In this document: piece by piece, positions 25,082 to 36,500 of the stretch
Numbering within the stretch: position 1 is the first letter of the stretch
Layout: the number at the start of each line of letters is the position of its first letter
Origin: Bradysia coprophila
Taxonomy: Eukaryota; Arthropoda; Insecta; Diptera; Sciaridae
Reading direction: 5' to 3'
DNA length: 64,000 nucleotides
Assembly: GCF_014529535.1 (NCBI RefSeq)
Contig: NW_023503972.1
Span: 2,666,001-2,730,000, forward strand
Position numbers and translations under genes: made by a program
The notes under the pieces: model-generated
Database searches by the model: none
What the model saw: the letters and a program-made list of their open reading frames with translations, nothing else
What the model was told of the DNA's origin: nothing

Positions 25082-27293
25082 GAAATCTGCGAACACTGCA
25101 GCACGAGAGGAAGATGATGAAATAAGGGGGAATAGCTCACTGCTGTAATTCACAATATAGCAGAATAAACGGAAAGGACAAGGAACTCACATGGACAGGA
25201 GTTGAGAATGGATCGGCTTGTGTTAGGAATTGATCAAAAAGAAATTGGCTTTCAGATTCGGAATCGGTTTTGGGAATTGACCATGGAATCATTAATAAGT
25301 CATGAGAAAGGGAATGATCATGGAACAACAAGCGGTAGTGTAACGTTATTTTTTTTAATACCTTCGTGAATGATTTCTAGATCATTGGTTTAAAGGGGTA
25401 TGTTGGATTTAGTAATCCAATGATCTAATATCCAAATTAATCGTTTAGATTTAGTGTGCCGTTAAGTAATTTCAGTTGTTCATTCTGTAAGAACTACTCA
25501 ATTTACTCGGACGTTTTTCTTAAATAAACCTGCCTTTCATTACTCTACATCAGCTAATCTAACAGTGCTATGTTTAAACCGTATAAAGACGGTTTGTTTA
25601 AATGAGTGGACCAGCCACCAGCTGAGCAAAAACAGCTGAACAAAGTCATGTCTAAAATTCCTTGGCGTACACTGTAAAACACTATCTCCAGAGTCTGATT
25701 AATAACGGTGAGTAAAACTTATTGATGATTGGAGAGTAAGTAAAGGAGGAATAATGTCTGGCCGATCGGATAGGGTAATAATAGGGAATGAATAAAAATT
25801 GGCACGAAAAAATTCATTGTTATTAATAGTTTCCGACGTTTTTGAATTAAAGTAAAGATAGTCGCTACTCTGATGTATGTGGAACGAATGGAACAAGCAA
25901 AACTCGCAGTTATTTAAATTTCAAAAATTTATTGAATAACTTTCAGTCAGTGGACCTGACCCACCCAAGTGGTATAGTCTAGTTTTTCAACGGGCCAACG
26001 TTTTAGTTTGTGAAAATATTCTCTGAACAATAGACTCTGAACGAAGACACACTAAGCAAGGGTATAAATGAGCAGACTAGATTAGTGCAGAAAGTATCGG
26101 TTTATAAACTTAATGAATCTCATCTACAAAATTTAACAATTTATCATTGAGGTGTTCATAACATCAGTTGACTAATTTTATGTAGCATCTGTGCACATTC
26201 ATGCGTTGTATATTCATCATTGCTTCTTATAACATTGATTTTTTTCGAACAAAATAAATTTCTTTCGCGCTGCAGAGAAATGCGAGTCATCGACCACAAA
26301 ACCATTACAAGAAGAAGAATAAAACATGAAGACAAAAACCTACCACAAATACCGTGCACAGAAGAAATGAAATGTAAAAGAAAAAAAAGTTGCGCGCATT
26401 ATATACAACTTAATACGGTAGATGAGATTATAAAACTTCATTGCTGTGTATAAAACCGTGTGCCGAAGAAAACGAGATGCTATGCCTAGTTATACATTTT
26501 ATACCATACAACAGTGTGCTTTTGGTATGGGAAAGTATGTCACAACCTACATTTTAAATTCAGCAAAGATTTTTAATTAATGTTTTGGGTCCAATTTTGT
26601 TTGTTTGCTTTTTTTTTCTTTCTTTTTATTTTGTAGAAATACGAGCGTACCGTATAGGTATACATTGTGTTTATGACGTCGTCGTTCACGAATATAAGTA
26701 GTATCCGGCGAGTAATAAATAATTTCTTTTTGTTTTTTAGTTACAATTTTCTAAGGTAAATAAGTTATTAGACACCGATGGCTGATTTTTCGGTATACAT
26801 ATGTAGTTGATACAAAAATTCAAACCGGCAATCATTTAAGAACATCAATCGGAATGCATTTTCGATTTCAAAATAGTTGTTAATAGTGGTTAACTGGGTG
26901 AATGCAGAGAAAAATTTTGGTGGATATGAAGATGATCGCTAACTATCACATGACAGCGAGGGGTTAACCACTGTCCAAAATTGTGTACCACAAATACCAA
27001 TTCCATAGACAGTTCCATTATTTCCAACAATTCCATTCAATACCAAAAATACTATTTTTTCGCGAAACTTCCACTGAAAATTCCAAAAATTCGACATATT
27101 CCATTTAATACCAAAAATTTCATTTTTTCCAATAACTCACTGACAATTCCCCAATCTAAGAGCTGTACATTCTAATCTGATCGAATCTGATATTCACAAA
27201 AATAATTTCGTATCGTGTCACTACATATTCGCGACCCGTTAGATCGATATTGCTCATTTTCGTACTTTCGTTAAATTCTTAGTCAATTCGAAC
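25082..27293. other. Gene-free stretch with small repeats
   Basis: No supported gene. At 26895-26970 TAGTGGTTAACTGGGTG and GGGGTTAACCACTGTCC form a hairpin whose right part (GAGGGGTTAACCACT) resembles the terminus of the element at 27294. At 26990-27145 a segment built on CCATT(C/T)AATACCAAAAAT is imperfectly duplicated. Confidence 0.45.
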
Positions 27294-28102
27294 CGAGGGG
27301 TGAACCACTCTGAAATTATCACCAAATAATCCAAATAATCTCCAAATAATCCAGATAATCCTAAATAATCCAAATAATCAAAATAATCAACTTGTCATTT
27401 AGCAAATACCATCCAAGATGTCCAGTGTCGGGGCCACTTCCATAATATGACGATCAAATGAATAATGAAAAGTTTTTAAGCGTGCAGTAGCCTCAAGAGT
27501 GACTCAAACATCCCCAAAAAAAATCTCAAATAATCACTAAATAATCATCAAATAATCATCAAATAATCCTCGAAATATCACGGCAGAGTAAAATAAACCA
27601 GGCAGGAGCGGTTCATTTTCGAAACGTCAAATAAGTGACCTAAAACACTGGATGTAAATGAACTGAAATGAACGCTGACATAAATTGAAAAATTTCGTTC
27701 GCAAAAAATATAGGGCTACTAGACTATTCAGGTCCCTAGTCAAATCAGCGCTCCTGCCTGGTTAACTTTACTCTGTCGTGCGAAATATATTTATATTTTC
27801 TTTTTTGCTCCGAGTTTTTCCTCAAAGTCCAAATTAACGTATTACACCACTAGAGTAACCAAAGGAGTTATTTGGAGCTTACAGCGTGTAAAATACGTCA
27901 AAAAATTGAAAAATTAAGTTTCGTGTCATTATTGACCTGAGCTTCGCCTCTTATCAACAAACAAGAAAACAGGACTTTTAGACTTTTTATCACTTGTTAT
28001 GTAAATTTTGAAATATTATTTTGAGATTATTCGGTGATTATTTGGGTACCAAATAATCACAAAATAATCCAAATAATCCTTCGAAAAAAAGTTTACCCCT
28101 CG
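27294..28102. mobile_element. 809-bp inverted-repeat element with 8-bp target duplication, carrying a nested MITE
   Basis: It begins CGAGGGGTGAACC and ends GTTTACCCCTCG and is flanked by ATTCGAAC at 27286-27293 and 28103-28110, a perfect 8-bp target duplication. Both subterminal regions are arrays of AAATAATCC-type units (27318-27392, 27520-27575 and 28020-28085). The interior has no open frame but includes the GACCTGAGCTTCGCCTCTTATCAACAAAC phrase seen in pieces at 15 kb. A second MITE sits at 27579-27780 with its own target duplication, so it arrived later. The 8-bp duplication suggests a hAT-like origin; this is inference. Confidence 0.85.
27579..27780. mobile_element. Intact 202-bp CACGGCAGAGTAAA MITE, nested
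   Basis: Terminal inverted repeats run from CACGGCAGAGTAAA (left) to TTTACTCTGTCGTG (right) and continue inward through CCAGGCAGGAGCG and CGCTCCTGCCTGG. It is flanked by CGAAATAT at 27571-27578 and 27781-27788, a perfect 8-bp duplication. There is no coding capacity. Relatives lie at 17178, 24271, 39819 and 57789. Confidence 0.9.
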
Positions 28103-28829
28103 ATTCGAACCTTATTGATATTTTCAAATCTCAAATCCCTTCAACTGCCACTTCGACAGTTTGGCTTCAGTTCATTGTACGCCAGTACAATGCAAAAGTA
28201 CTTTTTTCAGATATAAATTTGTTATCGAAAATGAATAACAAAATATGCTCCGATTTTTTCGTTTAAATGTTAGCGCACTTTAAACGGGCAATTTACAGCT
28301 CCAGATTGAGTAATATTATGAGCATTTTACAGTTGAGTTGTGTAAATCACTCAAGATAATAGTGGACTACATTTTTGCACACGTAAAAAGTGTCACTTTC
28401 GTATCGGAGCTGCCGTTTATATTCGTTTCCCCGATTTCTGTCATTTGCCCTCTAAAATACGAAATGTGAGAAATCAGAGAAACAGAGATAACAGCAAAGT
28501 TACAAGTTCTACAATGTGCAAAATAGTATTTTTGTAACTTTTACTTAGATGTAAACTAAATGATATGAGAGTGTTAACACAGCTCAAGAACACACTCATT
28601 GGGTAATCAAAATTCATCGTCACGACAATCTATACAACATCAGCGATATGAAAGAGTGTGCCTAAAATTCTATCAAGTAAAATCAGACCTTAACAGATAG
28701 TTTTCTACAGGATGAAATGAATTCTGTTACTTCATTTGTTTTAACATTTGGTTTGAAAAGATCTGATATAACTTGGTATGGTATGTATCCATCCACAAAA
28801 CGTCAGGGAATATTTTTGAGAAAACATTC

Positions 28830-29003
28830 TTCCATATTTTCCTAATTTTTCCCACATTTTTCCGAATTTTTCTACCAAATACATCGAATTTTCATCATGA
28901 ATTTGCTTCAACTGTTTTTCAGCTGATTCACATACAAAATCAAAAATATCAAAAAATCTAGGAAAATGTGGAAAAATGTGGGAAAATTCAAGAAAATATG
29001 GAA
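28830..29003. repeat. Foldback of the GGAAAATGTGGG family
   Basis: TTCCATATTTTCC at 28830 pairs with GAAAATATGGAA at 28992-29003, and TTTTTCCCACATTTTTCC pairs with GGAAAAATGTGGGAAAA. It is preceded by AGGGAATATTTTTGAGAAAACATT, also found at 43515-43530. Confidence 0.65.
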
Positions 29004-29906
29004 AAATTTGCTTTACTCCTCTCGACTATAATATTATATTTACTGGTCTCGATACGTAAAGATCATGTGAACATCAATTTCGCATATGTACATCAATAAT
29101 AAATGGATACCAGCATTACCATTCGTTTCGTTTGCAGCATAAAATTTATGTAATTCTGGTTCATCATCACTTTTATCGGTAATTTGCCCATTTGAATTAC
29201 GCACATTGCATTTTGATTCATTTTTAGTGCATGTTAAAGCAAATATGGATTACAAGTTTTACGCCACCTGACGATAAAACGTAATGTGCCAACAAAAATG
29301 AAAATTATTAAAATTGTAGCTAATTTTTGCCGGCGTAAAAAGTGTTTTACTATAAATATACTTACAATAACAACGAATAAATGAGTTAATGTCTGTGTTA
29401 AAATAGAGTTTTTTTGTAACACAATTTTTTTCTAATTAATTAATTGCATCTGAAGAAATCAATTAAGAAATTCATTCAATAAGCCGTATGCAGAACGTGT
29501 TGAAAGTCTAGAAGTTTATGATTATTGGACTTGGTATATTTATACCTTTGCGAAATAGAAAATTCAATAATTTGGTTTACGTGTTTGCAAATGAAAAAAA
29601 AAAAAAATTGTAAAGATAAATCGACACCAGACTATAATGCCAGGCAGTTAATTGCAGGAAATGCATTTCAAAATACTAAGTTTACATGCGTTCCATACAA
29701 AAGGAGAATGTGCCTGTAGTAAGCTTGCGATTGATTCCGATTTCGAGCACGGTTAATTGATAGATGCAACAGTTTTAGTGAAAATCGCAGTTTAAACTCT
29801 AGTTTGGGGAGCTGCGGGAAATAGTTTGATAATAGCGTTTTTGGCTGCTAATTGGGCTTTAAAGATGATTTTACGGAACCTTAGAACATTTTGTCTCATT
29901 TTACTA

Positions 29907-30016
29907 GTTCTACCATACAACGCATAAAAACCTTAGAGAGGCGAATTTGGCAGAGAAAATATATGAAATTCTTTCACCTCTCTAAAGTTTTTATGCGGTG
30001 TAGGGTAGAGTTGAAC
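29907..30016. repeat. 110-bp foldback
   Basis: GTTCTACCATACAACGCATA and the following AAAACCTTAGAGAGG pair with the complement CCTCTCTAAAGTTTTTATGC and the end GGGTAGAGTTGAAC. The loop is about 30 bases. No target duplication is clear. Confidence 0.7.
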
Positions 30017-31479
30017 TTTTGCGAGTAAAAATACAGTTTTCTTTTTGGAATAGTTCGGTTTGTTCTAGGCGCTGGTCACAATACAGCCATTTCGTACGTT
30101 TACTCGACCATTCCAACTTGCTTATATATTGTCGACTGACTCCATGGGCATTCGGACGACTCTTTGATTTTTTGTATGTACAAAGGGCCTTCTAAAAATT
30201 TTCGTTACTTGGCGCACGCAGTACTAGTTTATACTGACAACTACAAAAGCGACACCTTTATTCTCACAGCTGACTTCGATCGTTTCGTGAAGCTTTGGGC
30301 ATGATTGCTTTGAGTAAATCTACGATCTAGTATCAGCAATTTCTTCGTGAAACGTGTCACTCTGAATCGTACAATTATTTTCCACTACGCGTCGCATCCT
30401 TCGATACAAATTGTCAATATGATTAAAAGGCGATAAGACAATGCACTTCAAGCAAAAGTGCTTCCAATGACAGCTGTCAAAAAGAGTACTATGCACTGTC
30501 GAGTTTCAGTACTCTAGAGTACTACTCATGCTTGAAGCCTTGAAGTGCATTGGATAAACTCACAATTATTGACGAGAAATGGAAAATAATTGTAACAGTT
30601 AAAGTGTCAATAGTTTCACGAAGAAAGTCCTGCCAAAAGATAGCAGAGAATGTATCCTGCACCAGTCAAATTGTCAGGTTTCACACAGAAATTAACGCTG
30701 CCTGGATATTTTGAAAATCACCAATAGAAAGACCCTTATCTTCAAATTTTGACGCCAACAACACAACAACAACAACATTGAAAGTAAGATACAAGCTACA
30801 GTGTAACTTAGTAAAATGGTCAACATGTTTAACTTCTACTGCCACATTTTGTCGTTCAATATGCGACAGTTTAGTAAAATAATTAAAAAAATAATAATTT
30901 AAAAAAAACGAAGAATTAAACTTGCAATCATTAACTTTTAGCGCAATCTTAAAAAAGACTTTGTTCAACAAATAGTTGTCGTAGTTTTTTTTTCCTATTT
31001 TTTTTTCTTCGTATTTATATACCATGGAAAAAAACCAGTTTGTTCACATGATATACGTTGCTTTTTTTCATAAAAATGTTTGCGGAAAAAGAAAGTTTTC
31101 TATCATGATGATGATGATCGCGCATAGCAATTAGAAGTATTAGCTCTTCAAGCGATAAGTCAATGTTATTTTTTCCACATTTTTTTTCTTTGATAATAAA
31201 AAAAACTGTGTCGCTCATATAAATCATTATATTTTGTGTGTAGTGTTACACTGTACGGTGAGATGGAAAAGTTGACAGTTTTTTTTTTACTATTATTATT
31301 ATATTCTCTGTTTGAACATCATACAGAGGTGTGTGCTTTTATTAATTTATGCGAAACAATCTTTTGGTTATAATATTATCATATTGGATGGATATTGGAT
31401 ATGGCATACACAAATGCAAGCTCTTGTTAATATTTATTGGATTACCACAAAATCAAAATACTTTGTCATCAAAACCTTT

Positions 31480-31900
31480 AAGAGGCATCAATGCTTTGCT
31501 GAAAAGCATACATTAGGGCGATTTTTAAATACTGGATTTTCGTTTACTTTTGATGATATCTTTCCATCAGAATACTTTTTGAAAAATGTACGTCCGCAAT
31601 TCCGACCACGAATCTGGTAGCTTTCAACAGATAATACATTTGGTTGTAGCAGCTTGACCAGCTCTGAGAAACGTGAGCAGTTTATGAAAATTTTGCTAAA
31701 CTGCTCACTTTTCTCAGAGCTGGTCAAACGACTACAACGAAATTTCTTTTCTGTAACAGAATCTGTTGAAAGCTAATACATTCGTGGTCGGAATTGCGAT
31801 CGTACATTTTTCAAAAAGGATTCTGACGGAAAGGTATCACAAATGAAATATGAGGCACAGAAATATAGGCTACAATTTTAGCTAAGTACCGGTGCCTCTT
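31480..31900. mobile_element. 421-bp foldback, GAGGCATC family, copy 1
   Basis: AAGAGGCATCAATGCTTTGC at the left is mirrored by GCTAAGTACCGGTGCCTCTT at the right. The arms are about 200 bp each and include matching segments around TTTTTGAAAAATGTACG, GACCACGAAT and a central palindrome near GAGCAGTTTA and TAAACTGCTC. The open frame through it is incidental. Similar copies lie at 32080, 32481 and 46169. Confidence 0.8.
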
Positions 31901-32079
31901 CAGCTTTGACAGACGTCAAAACACACTCTATACTGTTTCTTAAAAGCCAAAACATTTTGACACAAAACGATAGTCCTAGTTTTGCCAGAAATGACGCAGA
32001 CGCTGATACAAAGTTACATCGAAAATATTTTATTTTTCGCATTTTAAGCGAAAATTGAGCGTTGTTTGAATTGGTCTTG

Positions 32080-32481
32080 AGAGGCATCGATGCTTTGCTG
32101 AAAAGCAAACATTTGGGCGTTTTTTAAATGCTGCATTTTAGTTTGTTTTTGATGATATCTTTCCACCAAAATTCATTTTCAAAAATTTAAACGACTGCAA
32201 TAATGACCACGAATGTATTATAGCTTTCAAAAGAAAATAGATTTGGTTGTAACAGTTTGACCAGCTCTGAGAAAACTGAGCAGTTTATCGAAATTTAGTT
32301 AACAGAGCCAGTCAAACGAGTATACAACCAATACTTATTTTTATTTAAAGCTAACATATTCGTGGTCGTTATTGCGGTCGTACATTTTTCGAAGAGGATT
32401 TTGATGAAAAGATATCATCAAAAATGAAATACGAGACACGCAAATGTAAGCTAAAATTTTAGCAAAGCACCGATGCCTCTT
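32080..32481. mobile_element. Foldback, GAGGCATC family, copy 2
   Basis: GAGAGGCATCGATGCTTTGC pairs with GCAAAGCACCGATGCCTCTT, with the same internal order as copy 1 (AAACATTTGGGCG, GATGATATCTTTCC, GACCACGAATGT, GAGCAGTTTA). It lies 180 bp from copy 1 in the same orientation. Confidence 0.8.
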
Positions 32482-32707
32482 AAGAGGAATATGTGGCTCG
32501 TTGAAAAGCCTACATTAGGGCGTTTTTTTAAGTACTGTGTTTTCGCTGATATCATGTTAGAAAAATCCTATTCACCAGTACTGAGAAAAGTCAGCAGTTT
32601 TCCAAAATTTGTATCAACTGCTGAGTTTTCAAAACGAATTCTTCAAAAAAGATATCTTCCGAAACGCCCAAATGTAGACTTTAGTTCTGCAAATTATGCA
32701 TGCCTTC
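32482..32707. mobile_element. Shortened foldback, GAGGCATC family, copy 3
   Basis: It begins AAGAGGAATATGTGG directly after copy 2 and continues TTGAAAAGCCTACATTAGGGCG, which pairs with CGCCCAAATGTAGAC and the end ATGCATGCCTT. The central palindrome is reduced to TTCACCAGTACTGAG and neighbouring bases. It forms a back-to-back pair with copy 2 across CCTCTTAAGAGG. Confidence 0.6.
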
Positions 32708-33105
32708 AATTTTAACAAAAAGTGTCCTAAAAGTGTCGTTGATAACGCTCAATGTCTACCAATCAATCAGGGCTTATTCTTGAAAATTTAAATTCGGAAA
32801 AAATTCTGATTTTTTTCCCTGAATTTTTCAGAATTAATATTCTCAAAAAAAGCTCTGGAAGCAATTCTTTAAAAGGAATGGATGCTTCCCTGAACCTGAA
32901 GGCGTTGTTGCTATCTTTTTTACAAAAATCGTTTTTGAAATGTAAAACCACAATAACGACGAAAAATGAGTAAGCCCATACGCCGAAATATAAGCTTTTC
33001 CACGAGGTAAGTGTAAACGTTTGTACTGAAAATTGCATACACCGAAAGATATAAACGTTTGATGTCAGGAAACTGTCAATGGTATCCATACATCACAGTT
33101 AACAA

Positions 33106-33422
33106 CAGGGCCTACTTTTTGGAAACTAATTTCTTGAATTTCTCGAAATTTCTCGAAATTTCTCGAAATTTCTCGAATTTCTTAAAGTTTCTCGAACTCG
33201 AGAAATTAGTTTCTTGAAATTTCTTGAATTTCTCGAAGTTTCTCGAATTTCCTGAATTTTCTGGAATTTCTTGAAATTTCTCGAATTCGAGAAAATCAAG
33301 AAACTTTGAGAAATTCAAGAAATATTTCTCGAAGTTTCTTGAATTTCTCGAAGTTTCTTGAATTTCTCAAAGTTTCTTGATTTTCTCGATTTTCTCTAAA
33401 AGTTTCTAAAAAGTGCGCCCTG
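33106..33422. mobile_element. hAT-like MITE packed with heat-shock-element motifs, copy 1
   Basis: It begins CAGGGCCTACTTTTTGGAAA and ends with TTTCTAAAAAGTGCGCCCTG. GTTAACAA flanks it on both sides (33098-33105 and 33423-33430), a perfect 8-bp target duplication. The body is almost entirely TTCnnGAA units in both orientations. At 33230-33247, 33326-33343 and 33345-33362 these form canonical four-box heat-shock elements (TTCTCGAAGTTTCTTGAA or close). There is no coding capacity. CAGGG-type ends with 8-bp duplications fit the hAT superfamily. Confidence 0.88.
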
Positions 33423-33462
33423 GTTAACAACATAGAGAATAAGCCCATTCAGTGGAATGAGT

Positions 33463-33514
33463 TGGCTCAATGGTAGCGTACTGATCTTTAACCAAGAAAT
33501 CCCGCATTCAATCC
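33463..33514 (+). repeat. tRNA-like SINE head or tRNA pseudogene
   Basis: TGGCTCAATGG at 33463-33473 fits an A box and GCATTCAATCC at 33504-33514 fits a B box at the normal spacing, with an anticodon-arm-like segment between. The acceptor stem does not pair and the anticodon stem is weak, so this is not a working tRNA. It is probably the head of a SINE or a decayed tRNA. Confidence 0.4.
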
Positions 33515-33530
33515 TGTTGAGGGTAAATTC

Positions 33531-36500
33531 TTTATAAGATTTTTCTTAAATGTTTAGTAACGTTCCTAAGCATACCTAAGCTTCACAACCTAGATATATG
33601 TGTTTGGTGCCCTAAACTAACCGAGCACAGCAAAATAACCCATCCACAAAGAGTTCTGGAGCTCGTTCGGGAACTCTTCGTTAAGTTTCACTGGTGACGA
33701 TTTTGACACTTCTTTCATATAAAATATGTCAAAATCTTCACTTTGGGTATCGAATTTTTAGTTCCTGAACGAGTTCCTGTATACAAAAAATCTAAGTTAA
33801 GTCTAACTTTAGGTGGAGATATAATTAGCAGCAGACAAACACAAACCTTTAGGCGTGGTTCGGTATTTACGTTAAGTATGTGTTAAGCACTTACTATATA
33901 ATAGTTCACACTACATCGATTGCTGCTCCTAGGTCTGACAAATCAGTTGTGTATCTTTATTATTCAGAATTATAGGGTCTGGGTGTAATTCTTGTAAATG
34001 TAGCATGATTGATGGTATGTAACATCTTGAAATTTTACATCTCATAGACACACTCATTCAACTGATTCTTCTGTTTTGACCCATAAAATACTAAAACTCA
34101 GCATAATTTTCTTTGCCCTCTTACCGCTTGAACGAACTTGTTGGTAATTTTAATATCTAAATTCAAGGAATATAAAACTTCAGCGTTATAACGAATTGAT
34201 ATGTTCTTTGAACAATTAAGGTAAATCAGTTTTTCGCAATTTTCGGAGCACCACATTTGTGTTCATTAATCATTTTTTGTGGCAAGTTTTTTTATGTTAC
34301 AAGTTTAATCTACGATCGCAAACATTCTTTATAACATTCTACCTGAGTGTATATGCTAGCCTCATATACCACCACGTTCATTACAATCTAGATATGTATT
34401 GTCTAAGTTCGGCAACAAATAATCTGTACAACAGAACAAGATCCATTAACAATTTAATGAAGAGGTAATTGAAACTAATTAATTAAACGGTTTCTCGTAT
34501 ACTCTGTTTCAAAAAAGTCTGAACAAATGAAGAATATTCATCCGATTTTATTACGTTCAATATAATGTTGGTTGGTTACAACAATGCAAACAGAGAAAAA
34601 TGGTTAAATCTTCCCAAGCCACCAAATTCGAAATAATTTAAATGGCAAAAGAATGGAGCGAATTGATTATCTTGCTGTTGGAATCGGCAGAAGAATTTTT
34701 TGTTTATTTGTACATTTGCAATTTGTATAATGTGCTCAAGGCTACGTTTACAAACGATATCTGACACTGGCTTATATGTACGGTAGATATAGGAATGGAT
34801 TACACTAATTAGCCCCGAAAAATGTGCCGAACACCGTTATTACAATGAGTAATTAGATAGTTCACATACGAACAAATATATCGGCAAATTCATTTGGAGT
34901 TCACAGGTTTTGCGGTTATTCGTTCATCACATCTCATATGGGTGATGGTGTGCCGTTTTTGCATTAATGAAATTGACCAGACCATTATAATATAGTAAAA
35001 ATATCAGCGCTGATTGACTTCGTTTTTTGCTGGGGCCCGTATGAAAATAGTAAAACCGTTTCGGTGATTTGTCATTCGGTTTTTTGTGTATAGTATGTGA
35101 ACTGGTTAGGTAACGTTACGATCAGCGTGAGTTAACGCTACGTAGAATCGCGAGAATGTTTTTTACGACAGATCTTCAGGGAGACAGTTGACTTTATTGT
35201 GTAGAGTTCCAGTTAAGTATACTATCATCAGACCAAAATTTGCTCATACATTTTTGGGTCAGTCCTCGGAGTTGAAGATAAATAAAATCCAGCCAGACTA
35301 GCGCATGCCATTCTTCATTTATAAAAGCGAGGTGCAGTTTAGGGAGCTGTAAGCTGAGATCAAATTCACGTTGTAAGTGCACTGAAAAAGGAAAATGAAG
35401 AGAGTCTAACTAACGCTGCGTTGAATCTCCCCGATTAACGATACAGCGAAGCGTTGAAATTGAAAAACAGAACTTTCAGTGACAGATTTTGGGCCGAGAA
35501 TTCCTTAAGCCTTTTTCACATTAAAGCCATGACCAAAGTATTTAAACACTAAAGGTGATGCAAATCCACTGTTACACACGGAATCCTACGTTCATGTGAA
35601 GTTAGTCTCGCTACGTTGCACAATTTCCTTTGCAGCTGGTGGTGAGGCGAGTTCGATTCCATACAAACTTAGAAGGTGCAACAACATTCGTCACAAGAAA
35701 ATATGACGATGGCAACATTAAAAAAATGAATTCGCCTGAAAGTCGCAATTTCTCTAAACCGCTGAGGGTTTGCATTACCTTCAGTGTCTATACTTTTTGC
35801 TCATTGTGAGAATGTGCAAAATGTTCATCAAGTTGTCTTCTACAATTTGCACAAAAATGAGTCGTCTTCAGATTAGAAATATCTCTCAACAATGCAAACT
35901 GTTCGACAGATGTGAAACGTTAGATTTGATAAGTACAATCGTTATTTGATCATTTTCACTTGCTGCTACCATCCACCTAATACCTTACAGCCTAACAGCA
36001 ACTTTAAGTTTTGTTTCAGTGTCTGTGCAGAAAAGCTGTCCCAATATATACATAAAGTAAGACGCTGGTACCATACATTCGAAGCATCATGCATTACCAC
36101 ATGTGTATATTTCGAAGAAAGCACACCAAGCACACACTATTGTATTGTTTAATACCATCGTCGTCGCAACTCATTTTGTTAGTGTATACGTCCTTGCTAC
36201 ATGAAAAATAATGTAAAATATGGGTCAACGAACAAGGTTGTGCTGTTCAGTAAACAATGGGTATCTCAGTTGATGAAATGTTGTTTTTTTTTCAAACATC
36301 GTCGTCGCATGTGTTGAGCAAACATAATTAATTCTTGAATCAGCTAGTTCTTTGGATAGGTCGCCATTACTTTATTGGTACATCGTCGAAAAGAGTCCGA
36401 AATTTTGATTGAATTTCTGTGCGAGATCTGTCCTGTAAAGTGAGACATTTTCCCAATATTCGTTCTACACATGGAAAAAGTCCACATTGTCGATTTCACT

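Larger units (their letters stand above)
28103..31479. other. Gene-free stretch with two foldbacks
   Basis: Apart from the foldbacks at 28830 and 29907 nothing is supported. Poly-A and poly-T runs are common near 29590 and 30890-31290. Partial hairpins around 30439-30545 pair AATGCACTTCAAG with CTTGAAGTGCATT. Confidence 0.45.

Noticed and set aside
27318..27575. AAATAATC arrays considered as a possible CRISPR-like repeat
   Set aside because: The units are short, irregular and contiguous without unique spacers, and lie inside a eukaryotic transposon.
31312..31620. 102-residue open frame
   Set aside because: Half of it lies in the left arm of a foldback element, and the rest has no domain.
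33112..33318. Minus-strand frame rich in EKF/NFEKFKKF repeats
   Set aside because: It is a translation of the TTCnnGAA units of the HSE-rich MITE and not a protein gene.
33463..33530. Functional tRNA gene
   Set aside because: A and B boxes are present but the acceptor and anticodon stems do not pair properly.
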